Below are positions 1 to 11,152 of a stretch of DNA of 64,000 nt, piece by piece (within the stretch, counting starts at the first letter, position 1; the number at the start of each line of letters is the position of its first letter). The DNA is from Petrolisthes cinctipes. Its lineage: Eukaryota; Arthropoda; Malacostraca; Decapoda; Porcellanidae. Under the pieces are notes generated by a model, which was not told the DNA's origin, did not search any database, and saw nothing but the letters and a program-made list of their open reading frames with translations. The DNA is taken from NCBI GenBank assembly GCA_033782935.1, contig JAWQEG010000523.1:60001-124000 (forward strand), given 5' to 3'. Position numbers and translations under genes: made by a program.

Positions 1-548
1 GTGTAGAAACGAGTGTGTGTGTGTGTAGAAAGGAGTGTGTGTGTGTAGAAACGAGTGTGTGTGTGTGTGTGTGAGTGTGTGGGGAGGTGGGGTAGAAATG
101 AGTGTGTGTGTGTGGAGAGGGGGGGGGGTAGAAAGGAATGTGTGTGTGTGTCTGTGTGTATGTATAAAGGAGTGTGTGTGTGTGTGTTTGTGGGGAGGGA
201 GTAGAAACAAGTGTGTGTGTGTAGAAATGATTGTGTGTGTGTGGGTAGAAACGAGTGTGTGTATGTAGAAACGTGTGTGTGTGTAGAAAGGAGTGTGCAT
301 GTGTGTGTGTGTGTGTAGAAAGGAGTGTGCATGTGTGTGTGTGTGTAGAAAGGAGTGTGCTTGTGTGTGTGTGGAAACGAGTGAATGTGTGTGTGGAGAA
401 ACGAGTGAATGTGTGTGTGGAGAAAGGAGTGCGTGTGTGTATGTTGAAACAAGTGTGTGTGTGAGTGTGTGTTCTAGGAGTGTGTGTGGCTTGGGAGTGT
501 GTGTGTGAGAGGAATTATCATGTGTGTTCGTGTGTGAGAGGGATTGAC

Positions 549-584
<36 letters not shown>

Positions 585-1562
585 CGTAATGATTGATTGG
601 CTGATGGACAGGTATCTTTTGTGAAGCTGATAAGAGAGTTTGTTAATTAATGCATTATGCTTGTCAGTACTCAGTAAAAGTTTTTAATAGGCTACAGGTA
701 TAATGTGTGTGTGTGTGTGTGTGTGTATGTGTGTGTGTGTGTGTGTGTGTGTAGAAACGAGTGTGTGTGTGTGTGGAGGGGGGTAGAAAGGAATGTGTGT
801 GTGTAGAAAGAGTGTGCATGTGTGTGTGTGTGGAAACGAGTGAGTGTGTGTTTGTGTGTGTATAAATGAGTGTGCGCGTGTGTGTGTAGAAACGAGTGTG
901 TTTGTGTGTGTGTGGGGAGGGAGTAGAAAGGAGTGTGTGTGTGTAGAAACGAGTGTGTGTGTATGTATAGAAACGAGTGAATGTGTGTGTGGAGAAAGGA
1001 GTGTGCATGTGTGTGTGTGTTTTAGGAGTGTGTGTGGTTAAGGAGTGTGTGTGTGGGGTGTGGGGAAGAGGGGTTTGTGGGGATGGATTGGGAGTGTGAG
1101 TATGTGAGAGGGATTGACATGTGTGAGATGGGATTGACGTGTGTGAGAGGGGATTGACATGTGTGAGAGGGATTGACATGTGTGAGAGGGATTGACGTGT
1201 GTGAGAAAGAAGTGCGTGTGTGTGTTGAAACAAGTGTGTGTGTGTGTTTTAGGAGTGTGTGTGGCTTGGGAGTGTGTGTGTGAGAAGGATTGACGTGTGT
1301 GTGTATGTGTGTGTGACATGTGTGTGTGTGTGAGAGAGAGAGAAGGATTGACGTGTATGAGAGGGATTGTCGTGTGTGTGTGTGTGTATAAGAGGGATTG
1401 ACGTGTGTGAGAGGGATTGACGTGTGTGTGTGTGTGTGTGACGTAATGATTGATTGGCTGATGGACATGTAGGTATCTTGTATGAAGCTGATACGAGAGT
1501 TTGTTAATGCATTATGCTTGTCATGGTACTTACTAAGAGTTTTTAACAAGGCTACAGGTAGA

Positions 1563-1603
<41 letters not shown>

Positions 1604-1726
1604 AACGAGTGTGTGTGTGTGTGGAGGGGGGGGAGTTGAAACAAGTAATAGTGTGTGTGTGTGTGTGCATATGTGTCTGTGTATGTGTGAGGGTGTATTG
1701 AAACGAGAGAGTGTGTGTATAGAAAC

Positions 1727-1761
<35 letters not shown>

Positions 1762-1797
1762 AACGAGTGTGTGTGTGTGTGTGTGTGTGTAAAATAT
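1..1797. repeat. GT-rich compound minisatellite
   Basis: Irregular array built from (GT)n blocks separated by GTAGAAACGAGT or GTAGAAAGGAGT spacers, changing around 1090-1440 into units of the type GAGAGGGATTGACGTGTGT. Every open frame here reads as Val/Cys or His/Thr low-complexity peptide and is not coding. Strand asymmetry is extreme (G/T on the + strand). Confidence 0.95.
584..1567. repeat. About 860-bp tandem duplication inside the GT array
   Basis: A non-repetitive anchor of about 120 bp at 584-701 (ACGTAATGATTGATTGGCTG onward) recurs at 1440-1562 with small indels, in the same orientation and again followed by (GT)n. The distance between anchors, about 858 bp, is the size of a larger repeat unit that contains the short GT units. 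Confidence 0.85.
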
Positions 1798-2103
1798 AAA
1801 GGAGATCAAACAACAGCAGACTGGAATCATTAATATTATGGAAGGTGATCTCAGCTGCTTGTATCCATGTGTATAAGTGAATAGTGATGTGTTGTGTTGC
1901 CAGATGAAAGATGATTTGTTTGTTTTGTTTTGTTTTGCTTGGGGTACGATCTTGTAAAATTCTCTATGAGGGTGAGTACTTGCTTCTACATTATTTAGAA
2001 ATAGTATTGATAGAAAATACTGTATGTAAGAAATCTAGCTATTACTATAAACAGAAGGTATATTATTTATTGAACATATTGCATGGATCATTACTTGTGC
2101 AAT

Positions 2104-2868
2104 CATGAAAGAAGTGTGAGTATGGAAGTGAAAAGGGGATTACGAAACAGTTGCTCCAGATTTACCTACACTGTATGTACAAAATTTACACTACTCACAT
2201 AATTAATTTTTACTTCTGTGTTTCCGTAGTGATTCATTTAGGACAAGTAGCCTAATAACTGATCCTCATATCCAAATTAATCAGTTAGGTATGGAAGGAG
2301 AAATTATGGAGAGAGCAATGAGGTGTAGACAGGTCATAGGATCACTGGGGAGGATTATGAAGGGTAGAAGTGTGAGTATATGGAAGTGAAAAGGGGACTA
2401 CATTCACTGACCTATGCATCAGAGATATGGACATGGAGTAGGGCTCATCAGTCTAAAATATATATGTGCAGTGGAAATGAGTTACCTGAGAGAAGCATGT
2501 GGACATACTTGGTGGGATGGAGAAAGTATTGAGAGTGTGTATGAGAGAATCGTGGTATGAGTGAGGAGGCAATTGGTATTGATGTGGGGTGGTTTGGACA
2601 TGTGGGGAGAATGCAAGGTGAGGAATTTGTAAAGAAGGTGTATGAAAGTGAAATTGTGAGACGTGGTGTGAGAGGCAGACCACCGGTTAGATGGCAGAAC
2701 AGAGAGGAAGAGTATGTAAAGGACAGAAACATGAGGGGCAGAGTAGGGCTTGACCAAGTAATAAGGAGGGAGTGTTGGAACAGGGAAAACTGGAGACATT
2801 TCTGCCGTGGCCAACCCCTTGAGGCATCAGAGCTAAAGATAGATAGATTCCCTCCAAATATTTCCTAG
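2104..2868 (+). pseudogene. 3' remnant of a LINE ORF2 (same family as the element at 61.8 kb)
   Basis: The reading frame 2557-2868 contains the C-terminal tail usual in this arthropod non-LTR family: W-F-G-H-V-G-R-M, then V-K-K-V-Y, then R-G-R-P-P-V-R-W, ending in a C-R-G-Q-P-L-E motif. Upstream, 2290-2540 translates to degenerate reverse-transcriptase thumb sequence (G-S-L-G-R-I-M-K-G-R, L-T-Y-A-S-E-I-W-T-W) with frameshifts. A second small piece at 2104-2180 repeats the S-M-E-V-K-R-G segment, so the fragment is internally rearranged. No endonuclease or catalytic domain is left. The LINE starting near 61822 is the 5' part of a related copy. Confidence 0.85.
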
Positions 2869-3249
2869 AGCCTGCTGCACTACACTACCTGCCTAAAGTA
2901 AACACACAATAGGCGAGCCCACCACAGAGCTACAAACATAGAGCGATCGACCCTGTGTTATTAGATAGGGGAGAAGTGTCACCACAGGCGAGCGCTCTAT
3001 TGTATAGATAGCTGCGCTTTGAACTCCCGTACGTACATACTTGTATAGTATGTTTCTATCCACAGTTATTGACATTTCCCTGATTTGTAAAGCATTGTAT
3101 CTTGTTATTTAATTATGCAGGTTTTGTTAAATCAATTAACAAGGCTAAGATAATGTCCATAGGGAAAATTATGCAAAGAAATTAAACTTAAACTGGTTTA
3201 TTAAACAAGACAAATATAAATAACTGTAATCTGTCTCCCTCTCCCTCCA

Positions 3250-3770
3250 CTTACCTTACATACATACATACATATTACTCTAGTGTGACATTCATACATA
3301 CATACATATTACTCTAGTGTGACATACATATATATTATTCTAGTGTGACATACATATGTAGTCGTGGTCAATAATAATCATCCACATATAGGTAACTTTA
3401 ACAATTTACTGTGTAATGTTTTCATGTTCACATACTATTTTATTGTTTTAAGTAGTGTGTAGCTGTTTGTATTAAATTAAACGATGGTACTATACCTATT
3501 TATTGGAATGTTTATCAGCTAATTTAGGAACAGAGGGAAGCTGTCAAAATCTTACGTGAGTTACTCCTATATGGATGATTATTTTTGACCACGGCTGTAC
3601 ATTCAAACATACATATTACTCTAGTGTGACATACATACATACATATTATTCTAGTGTGACATATACATGCATACATATTACTCTAGTATGACATACATAC
3701 ATACACACATTCTAGTGTGACATGCATATATACACACATATTACTCTAGTGTGACATACATTCATACTGA
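3250..3770. repeat. TACATACATATTACTCTAGTGTGACA minisatellite
   Basis: Units of about 26-33 bp ending in TCTAGTGTGACA run from 3250 to 3358 and resume at 3600-3766, interrupted by a MITE. Confidence 0.85.
3359..3599. mobile_element. Tc1/mariner-like MITE
   Basis: Inverted repeats of about 35 bp (GTCGTGGTCAATAATAATCA on the left; TGATTATTTTTGACCACGGC on the right) between TA dinucleotides, inserted in the minisatellite. There is no open frame. The superfamily is inferred from the TA flanks and size. Confidence 0.75.
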
Positions 3771-5372
3771 ACAATGTGAACATAAAATACTGATCATAAT
3801 AGAGATTAAGTATGTTGTATATATATATTATAAGAAGGTGACTGTGGATGAGAGCCAACGATTGTTTTGTTTATCTAACTCATTTCACCTATTAACCGAA
3901 ATGTATTTATATTTAATCAGCCATTCATTGATATATCGGTTAAAGAAATACTTATTCATATATTGTGGGTCACTATAATGTAGTTAATATACCATATCAT
4001 CAATAAAAGACCGAATAAATGAAATAATATCTTACCCTGGCATAAGCTAACAGGGCTGGCGGGTTGAAGGGAAGGGCAACCTGTCATGGCCCCCCCCTGG
4101 TGACACGCCAGGGGGGGGGGGTTGCGCGCTCTATATGTATAGCTCTGTGGAGCCCACACTTTAATGCGAGTTGCCAAACGGCATTTTGATGGCGATTTCT
4201 AGGCTTGAAAAAATGTCCTATGTCGGGCAAAGTTATATTGGGCTTCCTATTGTGGAACGACTTATTATAACTTATTCAATATTTTTTACATATTTTTAAC
4301 TTATCTTGGACTTATTTTCATACGAATACAGCCATGAATAAAAATATATCTCCTATTATTTCAGAAGAGGCTTTTTAGTCCGCTTATACACAAAGATAAC
4401 AAAATTAGAATGATATTAGGCCTTTTATAATTTTATTTTACATTTTACGTCGTCAATGATAGTAACAGTACTAAATCACAATAAGATGTTGATAATATAT
4501 TGGTGTCTCCGTACGATACGTTCTCCGCTGCTGCAGCAACACGTAAACAAACCCAGCACCATGCTGCACCATGCGATCCCCGCTGTATCCATACATTCAG
4601 TTAGCCTTGCGTCTGGCAGCGCAAGGTATGCATATTTCTAATGCTAATAAATGTGAAAATATGGAATTTCAACATTTTCCGCTTCATGGTATGGGTCATG
4701 CTAAATACAATTGTTAATATTTGTAGGCTGTTATACTCATGCAGTTCATGAAAGCCGCTTAATGCACACATTTCGACTTTTATTATTTACTAATTTATAT
4801 GAAAAATATAGTATATTCAGCATATATTATGCGAAAACACAAAAGTATGTATTTTTTTATACATCTAAGTAAAAGGTCGTGAACTAGAACGCTAATTTTC
4901 TAGTGTAAAATAAGTTATGAAATTTAACTAAGTTACCCATGTCCAGCACTTAAAGGTCGCAAATAAAAAATAGACCACCATCTGGCAACATCACTCAAAG
5001 TGTGGGCTCGCCTATTGAAAAGGTTACACAGATAAATTTACGAGACATGAAGCACTTACCTTGAATATAAATAATTTATGTATGTATGTCAGAGCTAAAG
5101 ATAAATAGATTCCCTCCAAATATTTCCTAGAGTCTGCTGCACTACACTACCTGCCTAAAGTAAACACACGAATTGAAAAGGTTACACAGATAAATTTATA
5201 AGACATGAAGCACTCACCTTGTATATATTTATGTATGAATGTATGTATGTATGTATGTATGAAAAGTGGTGTGTATGAATTGTATATGCAGTATTTATTA
5301 TGTTATCTGGTTATTTATTTATTTATTTATTTATACAGTATATATATTTCTTTCTTTATTAACTGTATACAG

Positions 5373-6027
5373 GTGGGGTTACTGGAGGAGATTAGTGGTC
5401 ATGGTTACTCTGACATCTTCGAGGCTGCCACACACGCCAAGGCACTCTCCTCAACACAACGACCTGCACCCCTCAAAGTGAGTTAGTTAGTCCCTTCATT
5501 ACCTTATCCTTCACCCTTACTTACCCCTTTCCCTTCACCCTTCCTACTTCTTTCCCTTCACCCTTCCAACCTCTTTTCCTTCACCCTTCCTACTTCTTTC
5601 TCTTCACTTCCCTTCACCCTTCCTACCTTTTTCCCTTCCTACTTCTTCTCCTTCACCCTTCCTACCTTTTTCCCTTCACCCTTCCTACCTCTTTCCCTTC
5701 ACCCTTTCTACCTCTTTCCCTTCACCCTTTCTACCTCTTTCCCTTCACCTTTACTACCTCTTTCCCATCACCCTTCCAACCTCTTTCCCTTCACCCTTCC
5801 AACCCCTTTCCCTTCACCCTTCCAACCCCTTTCCCTTCACCCTTAATTAATCTCCTTCCCCTTCACCCTAGCCAAGCCCTTCTCCACCCTACAACACCCT
5901 ACACGTCTATAATAATAAATCTTTAAAAGTGAGTATCTTAACCTTTTTTCTTTTTCCTATTTAACTGCCTACACTTTTTCCTTCTAATCCTCTCCAATCC
6001 AATTCACTCACACCGTCCCCAGTCCCC

Positions 6028-6084
<57 letters not shown>

Positions 6085-6687
6085 TCAGGTAATATATCTC
6101 CATCCCTCCTTCAGGTAAAATATCTCCATCCCTCCTTCAGGTAAAATCTCACCATCGCCTCCTTCAGGTAATATCTCTCCATCCCTCCTTCAGGTAAACT
6201 CTCTCCATCCATCCCTCCTTCAAGTAAAAACTCTCCATCCCTCCTTCAGGTAAAATGTCTCCATCCCTCCTTCAGGTAAAATGTCTCCATCACTCCTTCA
6301 GGTAAAATGTCTCCATCCCTCCTTCAGATAAAATCTCTCCATCCCTCCTTCAGGTAAAATATCTCCATCCCTCCTTCAGGTAAAATTTCTCCATCGCCTC
6401 CTTCAGATAAAATCTCTCCATCGCCTCTTTCAGGTAAAATTTCTCCATCGCCTCCTTCAGGTAATCATAGCCACCACTTGGCGTTCTGGGTCCACCTTCC
6501 TGGAGGAGTTGTTATCGTCACACCCGGCCACCTTCAACCACTACGAACCACTCTTGTACCATGGTATTAGACAGATCAGGGAAGGGGACGACGCTACTGA
6601 GGCCCTACAACTCATCAATGACCTTCTCTCATGCAGGTGTGTGTGTGTGTGTGTGTGTATATATGTGTGTATGTGTGTGTATATATA

Positions 6688-6720
<33 letters not shown>

Positions 6721-7122
6721 GTGGTGTGTATATATATGTGTGTGTGTGTGTGTGTGTATGTGTGTATGTGTATGTGTATGTGTGTGGTGTGTATATATAT
6801 GTGTATGTGTGTGTGTGTATATATATGTGTGTGTGTATATTTATGTGTATATGTAAGTGTGTGTGTGTGTGACGTCGTCCATGCCACGCCACATAAACAC
6901 ACAACACCTGAAAACCACCAAATCATTTCTCTACCATTAATCAGTCGTTATCACACACCATCATCCTTACTCTATACTCTCGACTTTACTTAGTTTCAGT
7001 ATTATTTGTGTCACTATCAAATAAAATTATACTGTACGAAAACTAACACATAATGCAAGCTTCAATTTTATATATACTACTATATATACTATATATAAAG
7101 TATCCGTACACCAGTGGCCGTA

Positions 7123-7190
<68 letters not shown>

Positions 7191-7683
7191 TGTGTGTGTG
7201 TTTGGGTGAAACTTCTGTACTGTAGCCTACATACATACATACTGTACATACATACATACGTTACCGAAGCCTTGTCCGTTTCCTTATCACTGATGTCTGA
7301 CTTAATCACCACGACTCGAAGTCAAGTGCCTTAATAACTCATCACTTTTTTGGTATGGCAGGCACCACTATACATTGCCGAAAATTAGCGGACGGTGTGC
7401 AACAAACTCTGGCAAAATATCCTACTGATCCGACTGTTGGTTGATATAGTTATTCCCGAAACACGTTGTAACACGGCCTCTGAAACTCACAGTAGTTCAT
7501 TATTAACACACACACACACACACACACACAGCTGACTCACACCGCACGCAAGGTCCTATAATACTACACCTGCCCACGATAACCCATAATTATGTATGAA
7601 CATGTGTGCCTTATTTTTTGTGTGTGTAAAAGACATTGTGTGAGGGACAATAGAAGAGTATAGGGACATGAAAGCTACTAACT

Positions 7684-7732
<49 letters not shown>

Positions 7733-8491
7733 AGCGTAATAAATTAATCAAAACAAATCTCTCTCTTCAGATACGCTGGACATAACAAGTATATACAGAA
7801 GGCGAAGGAGGTGAAGGAGTTGTTTTCACGGAACAAGTTGGTGTGGAAAGCCTGTAGTAATGACGACCTCGGCAGCGCTCTCTGTTTCAACGAGAACTTC
7901 CTTAGCTCAGCCTGTCACCTCTATCCCTGGGCCACCATGAAGCTCGTACGACTGAGGCTTCGAATACTGCGACCCGTGTTGCTGAACGACGCCATGAACG
8001 TCCGCATCATCTTCTTGGTTCGAGACCCCCGAGGCGTGAGCAATTCCCGCAATACCACGGTGACCTGGTGCCACAATCCAGACTGTAATGACCCTTCCAT
8101 CCTCTGTTCCGATATGATGGATGACCTGGAAGCCTCACGTGACCTGGCGAAGGAGTTTCCAGGGCGTGTCATACTGCTACGCTACGAAGACCTCGCCCTC
8201 AACCCCGTCAATAAGACCCGGGAACTGCTAACCAAACTCGGCCTCGACTTCGACTCCCACATGGAGGAATTCCTGTCCTCACACACCACCAAAAACGTAG
8301 ACAAACCCTGGAGTACATCCCGTGAATCAAAGAGTAGAATTACCTACTGGGCCACCAAAATGAGTGAGAACCGCCTGAATCAAGTGCAGAAATCGTGTGG
8401 TCGTGTCATGAGTAAACTCGGGTACCTCACTGTCAACTCCACCAAAGAAGTCACCCTAGAGAAAGTTTTGGCGCCGTTACCACTACACTGA
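5373..8491 (+). CDS. Carbohydrate sulfotransferase (GlcNAc-6-O / chondroitin-6-O type), 5'-partial
   Basis: Three exons: 5373-5477, 6461-6636 and 7771-8491, joined in phases 0 and 2 with AG/GT borders, giving 333 residues and a stop at 8489. The enzyme family moves sulfate from PAPS to the 6-hydroxyl of sugars on glycoproteins or proteoglycans in the Golgi lumen. Visible motifs: the 5'-phosphosulfate loop A-T-T-W-R-S-G-S-T-F-L (about residues 39-49 of this fragment) and the 3'-phosphate site V-R-D-P-R-G-V-S-N-S-R (177-187), with L-R-Y-E-D-L further on, as in Sulfotransfer_1 proteins such as CHST1-7. The N-terminal cytoplasmic tail, signal anchor and start codon are missing; I found no convincing exon upstream, so they probably lie outside the window. 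The acceptor of the middle exon follows an array of splice-site-like repeats, and its donor runs straight into (GT)n. The exact CHST subtype is not decided. Confidence 0.93.
5500..5870. repeat. Pyrimidine-rich minisatellite in sulfotransferase intron
   Basis: About 16 imperfect units of CTTCCTACCTCTTTCCCTTC plus ACC (22-24 bp), starting about 20 bp after the donor at 5477. Followed by a non-repetitive stretch and then (CT)n at 6029-6082. Confidence 0.9.
6080..6460 (+). repeat. Tandem array of splice-acceptor/donor-like units before a coding exon
   Basis: Fifteen units of 26-30 bp, type CTCCATCCCTCCTTCAG followed by GTAAAAT. CAG (or CAA) ends lie at 6088, 6114, 6140, 6167, 6193, 6223 (CAA), 6249, 6275, 6301, 6327, 6353, 6379, 6406, 6433 and 6460; the last is the true acceptor of exon 6461-6636. 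In 12 of the 15 the CAG is followed directly by GTAA, so an acceptor and a donor are abutted, as in recursive splice sites. Exceptions are 6223 (CAAGTAA) and 6327 and 6406 (CAGATAA). Confidence 0.9.
6637..6872. repeat. (GT)n/(GTAT)n microsatellite at an exon donor
   Basis: Begins at the first intron base after ATGCAG of sulfotransferase exon 6461-6636, so the donor itself is GTGTGT within the repeat. Frames through it are low-complexity Cys/Val peptides and are not coding. Confidence 0.9.
7125..7205. repeat. (GA)n followed by (TG)n microsatellite
   Basis: About 32 GA repeats at 7125-7188, then (TG)n, in the last sulfotransferase intron. A (CT)n run follows at 7686-7729, 40 bp before the acceptor of exon 7771. 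Confidence 0.95.
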
Positions 8492-8532
8492 CCACCTGCC
8501 TAAACCTAATTACTTTTTTAACGAGTACGAAT

Positions 8533-8538
8533 AATAAA
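8533..8538 (+). promoter_or_regulatory. AATAAA polyadenylation signal, sulfotransferase
   Basis: A canonical AATAAA 42 bp after the stop codon at 8489-8491, followed by T-rich sequence. It implies a very short 3' UTR. Confidence 0.6.
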
Positions 8539-8779
8539 TTTTTATAGTGGTTTCTCCAATTAATTAAGGTCTAGTGACGTAAAAAAAACTATGATGGTAT
8601 ATTATGTGAACGATGGAGAGTACCCAAGTGTAATTATTCACGTCTTTCAAAATATTTCTATACATCACTTAAAAACTAGTAAGATAATAATAGTTAAAGC
8701 AACAGAAAAGGTTTTACATACATTCGAAAAATAATTACACTATTACTCGTAAAAACCCACAACGTTGAAATTAAAAACT

Positions 8780-9004
8780 ATACTGCTACTACTACTACTT
8801 CTACTACTATTACATATTATACTACTACTACTACCACCACTACTATCACCCAACTCGTGTAAACAATAACTATAAACTCATCTTCCCTCGCCCCTTTCAA
8901 TATTCTCTCCCACAGTATTATCCCTTTTATTTATTTATTTATTAATTTATTTCCTCACTTTGCACTCCAATTTATATACAAATATATATATATATATATA
9001 TAGT
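8780..9004. other. Intergenic, (ACT)n and AT-rich simple repeats
   Basis: Degenerate (ACT)n at 8780-8852 and (AT)n at 8985-9002. No gene is seen between 8540 and 9600. Confidence 0.8.
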
Positions 9005-9609
9005 TTTTATTCTCGCACCTATACGACACGCAGCAAACAGTGTGGTGTGCCATAATTCGAAAACTACAGCAGGCTGGTGCTTTATGGAAACTCTTCTTGC
9101 TTGTGTTGTTGTTGTCGTTGTTGTTGTGTGTTACAGTCAAGCGAGCAACTTTAGTGTCTTCAATCTCCGTCCTCCTTTCCCGAACCAAATTTTACTTCGT
9201 TCGGATTCACGGGTGTTTTATCGTCCTCTGAAAATAAGTTGGAGGACAGACGAAGCCTTATTAGTAAAGTTTGACCACGTATGTACAGGACGGAGGAAAG
9301 AAAGTGTGTTGATGCTCTGTTGACTCACTATTACCAGATAGAAAACAGTACAAAAAAATTACTACAAACAACAAACATGAAAGTGATTTATGGTGGTTGG
9401 TACTGAAATGATCATCTCTTATTATAGTTTGTGGATGAATTCGGGGGCTTCTGATTCACAAACAGTGCCACAAAACAACAACAGATTCCATATTCGTCGT
9501 ATTCTGAAAATGTCTGTTTTTTTTTTTTTTAAGGTATATTTTGTAGGATCCAGTTGCTGTAGTAGTAGAATAGCCCTCCAATCCGTCCACAATGAATTAT
9601 ATATATTTA

Positions 9610-9785
9610 TTAAGGACCCTGTGATCGTGTATGGGAATTGGAGGCTTCTCATTCCCCCTGACCATGCCACAAAACACGCTCCTTCATTCCATATAGGTGT
9701 GTGTGTGTGTGTGTGTGTGTTTCGTGGCAATATTTGAAGGACTCGTTTACCTCCAATTTTCTGACTACATCATAGGGTTCCTTAA
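9610..9785. mobile_element. TTAA-flanked MITE, family GGACCCTGTGATCG, copy 1
   Basis: TTAA then GGACCCTGTGATCGTGT on the left; ACATCATAGGGTTCC then TTAA on the right. The interior contains TTCGTGGCAATATTTGAAGG and a (GT)n run. Further copies are at 10923-11086, 28670-28826, 32417-32581 and 54281-54465. The TTAA target suggests a piggyBac-mobilised element, by inference only. Confidence 0.8.
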
Positions 9786-10067
9786 TTAAGAGATCGGTAA
9801 TTATATACAAATTGTGCCGTTTTTCTTGTGCCTTAATTAAGTGATGTGATTGATTTTGCAGTGATGATATTTTTATAACACATTATGTACTTATAGGGAA
9901 ATATGTATGTACTGTACGTACGCCAATGATAATGTACACAAAGTTAAAAAAAAAAAAATGTATCACACATCTCTTGCGATATATTTTGACGCTAAAGACG
10001 ATGGCTAATGAAAAATGAAATATAAATAAATTGTTCTCTTGCTTTCAAGTCAAGTCAATTATCCAGA

Positions 10068-10098
<31 letters not shown>

Positions 10099-10228
10099 AA
10101 CTCCAGTGATGGATTAGCCAGAGACATCCTGGGTGATACATATATATATATTTTTTTACCTTGTGATTATCTTTCCATGATATATAATAATATAGTATTA
10201 CTGAACGCAGAAAATGTTACCACTACAT

Positions 10229-10261
10229 CCAAGGCCAAGAGATATTATACTCTTGGCCTTG
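10229..10261. repeat. Hairpin AAGGCCAAGAG/CTCTTGGCCTT
   Basis: A short perfect stem, CCAAGGCCAAGAG with CTCTTGGCCTTG, around an AT loop. The same hairpin is in the 5' part of the LINE-like repeat at 48717-48747, so this is probably a scrap of that repeat. Confidence 0.6.
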
Positions 10262-10539
10262 ACTACATCTACAACCACCACCCATCAACGTCATTATTAT
10301 TATTATTATTATATCGTGGTCAGTTTTTTATTGGTCAATATAAACAGCTCATTTCAGAACGTGCCTTAGGTGTAATAATTGGTGTGGCAATATATTTACT
10401 TAATTCTAAGGGGTCAATTTCTTGTAACTACTGTATATATAGAGGTCCTCATTTGAACAGTAATGGTCCAAGCTCTGGTCAATCAGAAATTATTAGGACC
10501 CATGAATTCAGAGGCCAGTCAGATGCAAGGGAATAGTTG

Positions 10540-10905
10540 TGTTGGTAAATTTGGAGCAACTGAATGATTCCCTCAACCAATTCCAAGCAACAGACAGCCA
10601 GTATATTTGTTCATCTGGTGGTCCTGTTTCCTGGCATATTTTAGAGGAATCAATTAAGACACTCTAATGCACCAAAAGTGTACGTATTATCCACTTAATT
10701 AAGGGAATAGTTTGCTTTTGATAGTTTGGAGCGCCTTGATTCCTTCAAAGTATGCCAGGAAACAGTCCCAGATTAAGAAAAATAATGGTATCTTGTTGCC
10801 TGGAATAGTTTGGAGGAATCAGTTGTTCCAGATTTACCATCCCAAACTATGTACTATATACTCCTGTAAATTAAAAGCTGACCAAATGGTAAACAGTACT
10901 TAATT
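10540..10905. mobile_element. MITE remnants of the GGGGAGATT / TTTGGAGGAATC family
   Basis: Several broken pieces (CCTGGCATATTTTAGAGGAATC, GCCAGGAAACAG, TAGTTTGGAGGAATCAG) of a family seen complete at 53961-54148. Similar scraps occur at 11455-11660, 14440-14480, 27990-28100, 41690-41830 and 54170-54280. Boundaries here are not resolvable by eye. Confidence 0.5.
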
Positions 10906-10922
10906 AAGGGATTGGATTATTT

Positions 10923-11086
10923 TTAAGGACCCTGTGATCGTGTATGATGATTGGAAACTTCTGATTCCTCCTGACTATACCACGAAATAAGCTCCTAATA
11001 TATCTTATAAGTGTGTGTGTTTCGTGGCAATATTTGAAGGACTCATATACCTCTTATGTTTCTGACTATGTCACTGGGTCCTTTAA
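10923..11086. mobile_element. TTAA-flanked MITE, copy 2
   Basis: TTAAGGACCCTGTGATCG on the left and GTCACTGGGTCCTTTAA on the right; same interior as the copy at 9610. Confidence 0.8.
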
Positions 11087-11152
11087 GGCTACTGATACCC
11101 CCAAACTATCCAAGCAAACAAATAACTTCAGGAGGGTTAGGTACGACTAGGG

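Larger units (their letters stand above)
2923..4149. mobile_element. TIR element B nested in element A, 8-bp TSD
   Basis: Terminal inverted repeats CACAGAGCTACAAACATAG and CTATATGTATAGCTCTGTG. The flanking 8 bp GAGCCCAC at 2915-2922 is repeated exactly at 4150-4157. The 8-bp duplication and CACAG-type terminus suggest a hAT-like element. No transposase is visible; the interior is filled by a minisatellite and a mariner-like MITE. Confidence 0.8.
2908..5016. mobile_element. TIR DNA element A, copy 1 (host of element B)
   Basis: Left end AATAGGCGAGCCCAC and right end GTGTGGGCTCGCCTATT are inverted repeats. The interior 4150-5016 matches the reverse complement of the element at 12303-13637. Without nested DNA the element is about 880 bp and has no credible open frame, so it is non-autonomous. 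Comparison with the empty copy at 5091-5255 fits a 2-bp target duplication (AT). The superfamily is not assigned. Confidence 0.85.
2826..5255. repeat. Tandem duplication, one copy split by a transposon
   Basis: A segment beginning TCAGAGCTAAAGATA occurs at 2826-2907 and continues at 5017-5090; the same segment occurs uninterrupted at 5091-5255. The first copy is split by the TIR element at 2908-5016, so the second copy is an empty-site reference. The local empty sequence is CACACGAATTGAAAAGG. Confidence 0.85.

Noticed and set aside
35..1830. Long open frames on both strands through GT/CA repeats
   Set aside because: They are Val/Cys or His/Thr low complexity created by the microsatellite; no start context or domain.
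6080..6460. CRISPR-like regularly spaced repeats
   Set aside because: No unique spacers; this is a eukaryotic minisatellite in an intron.
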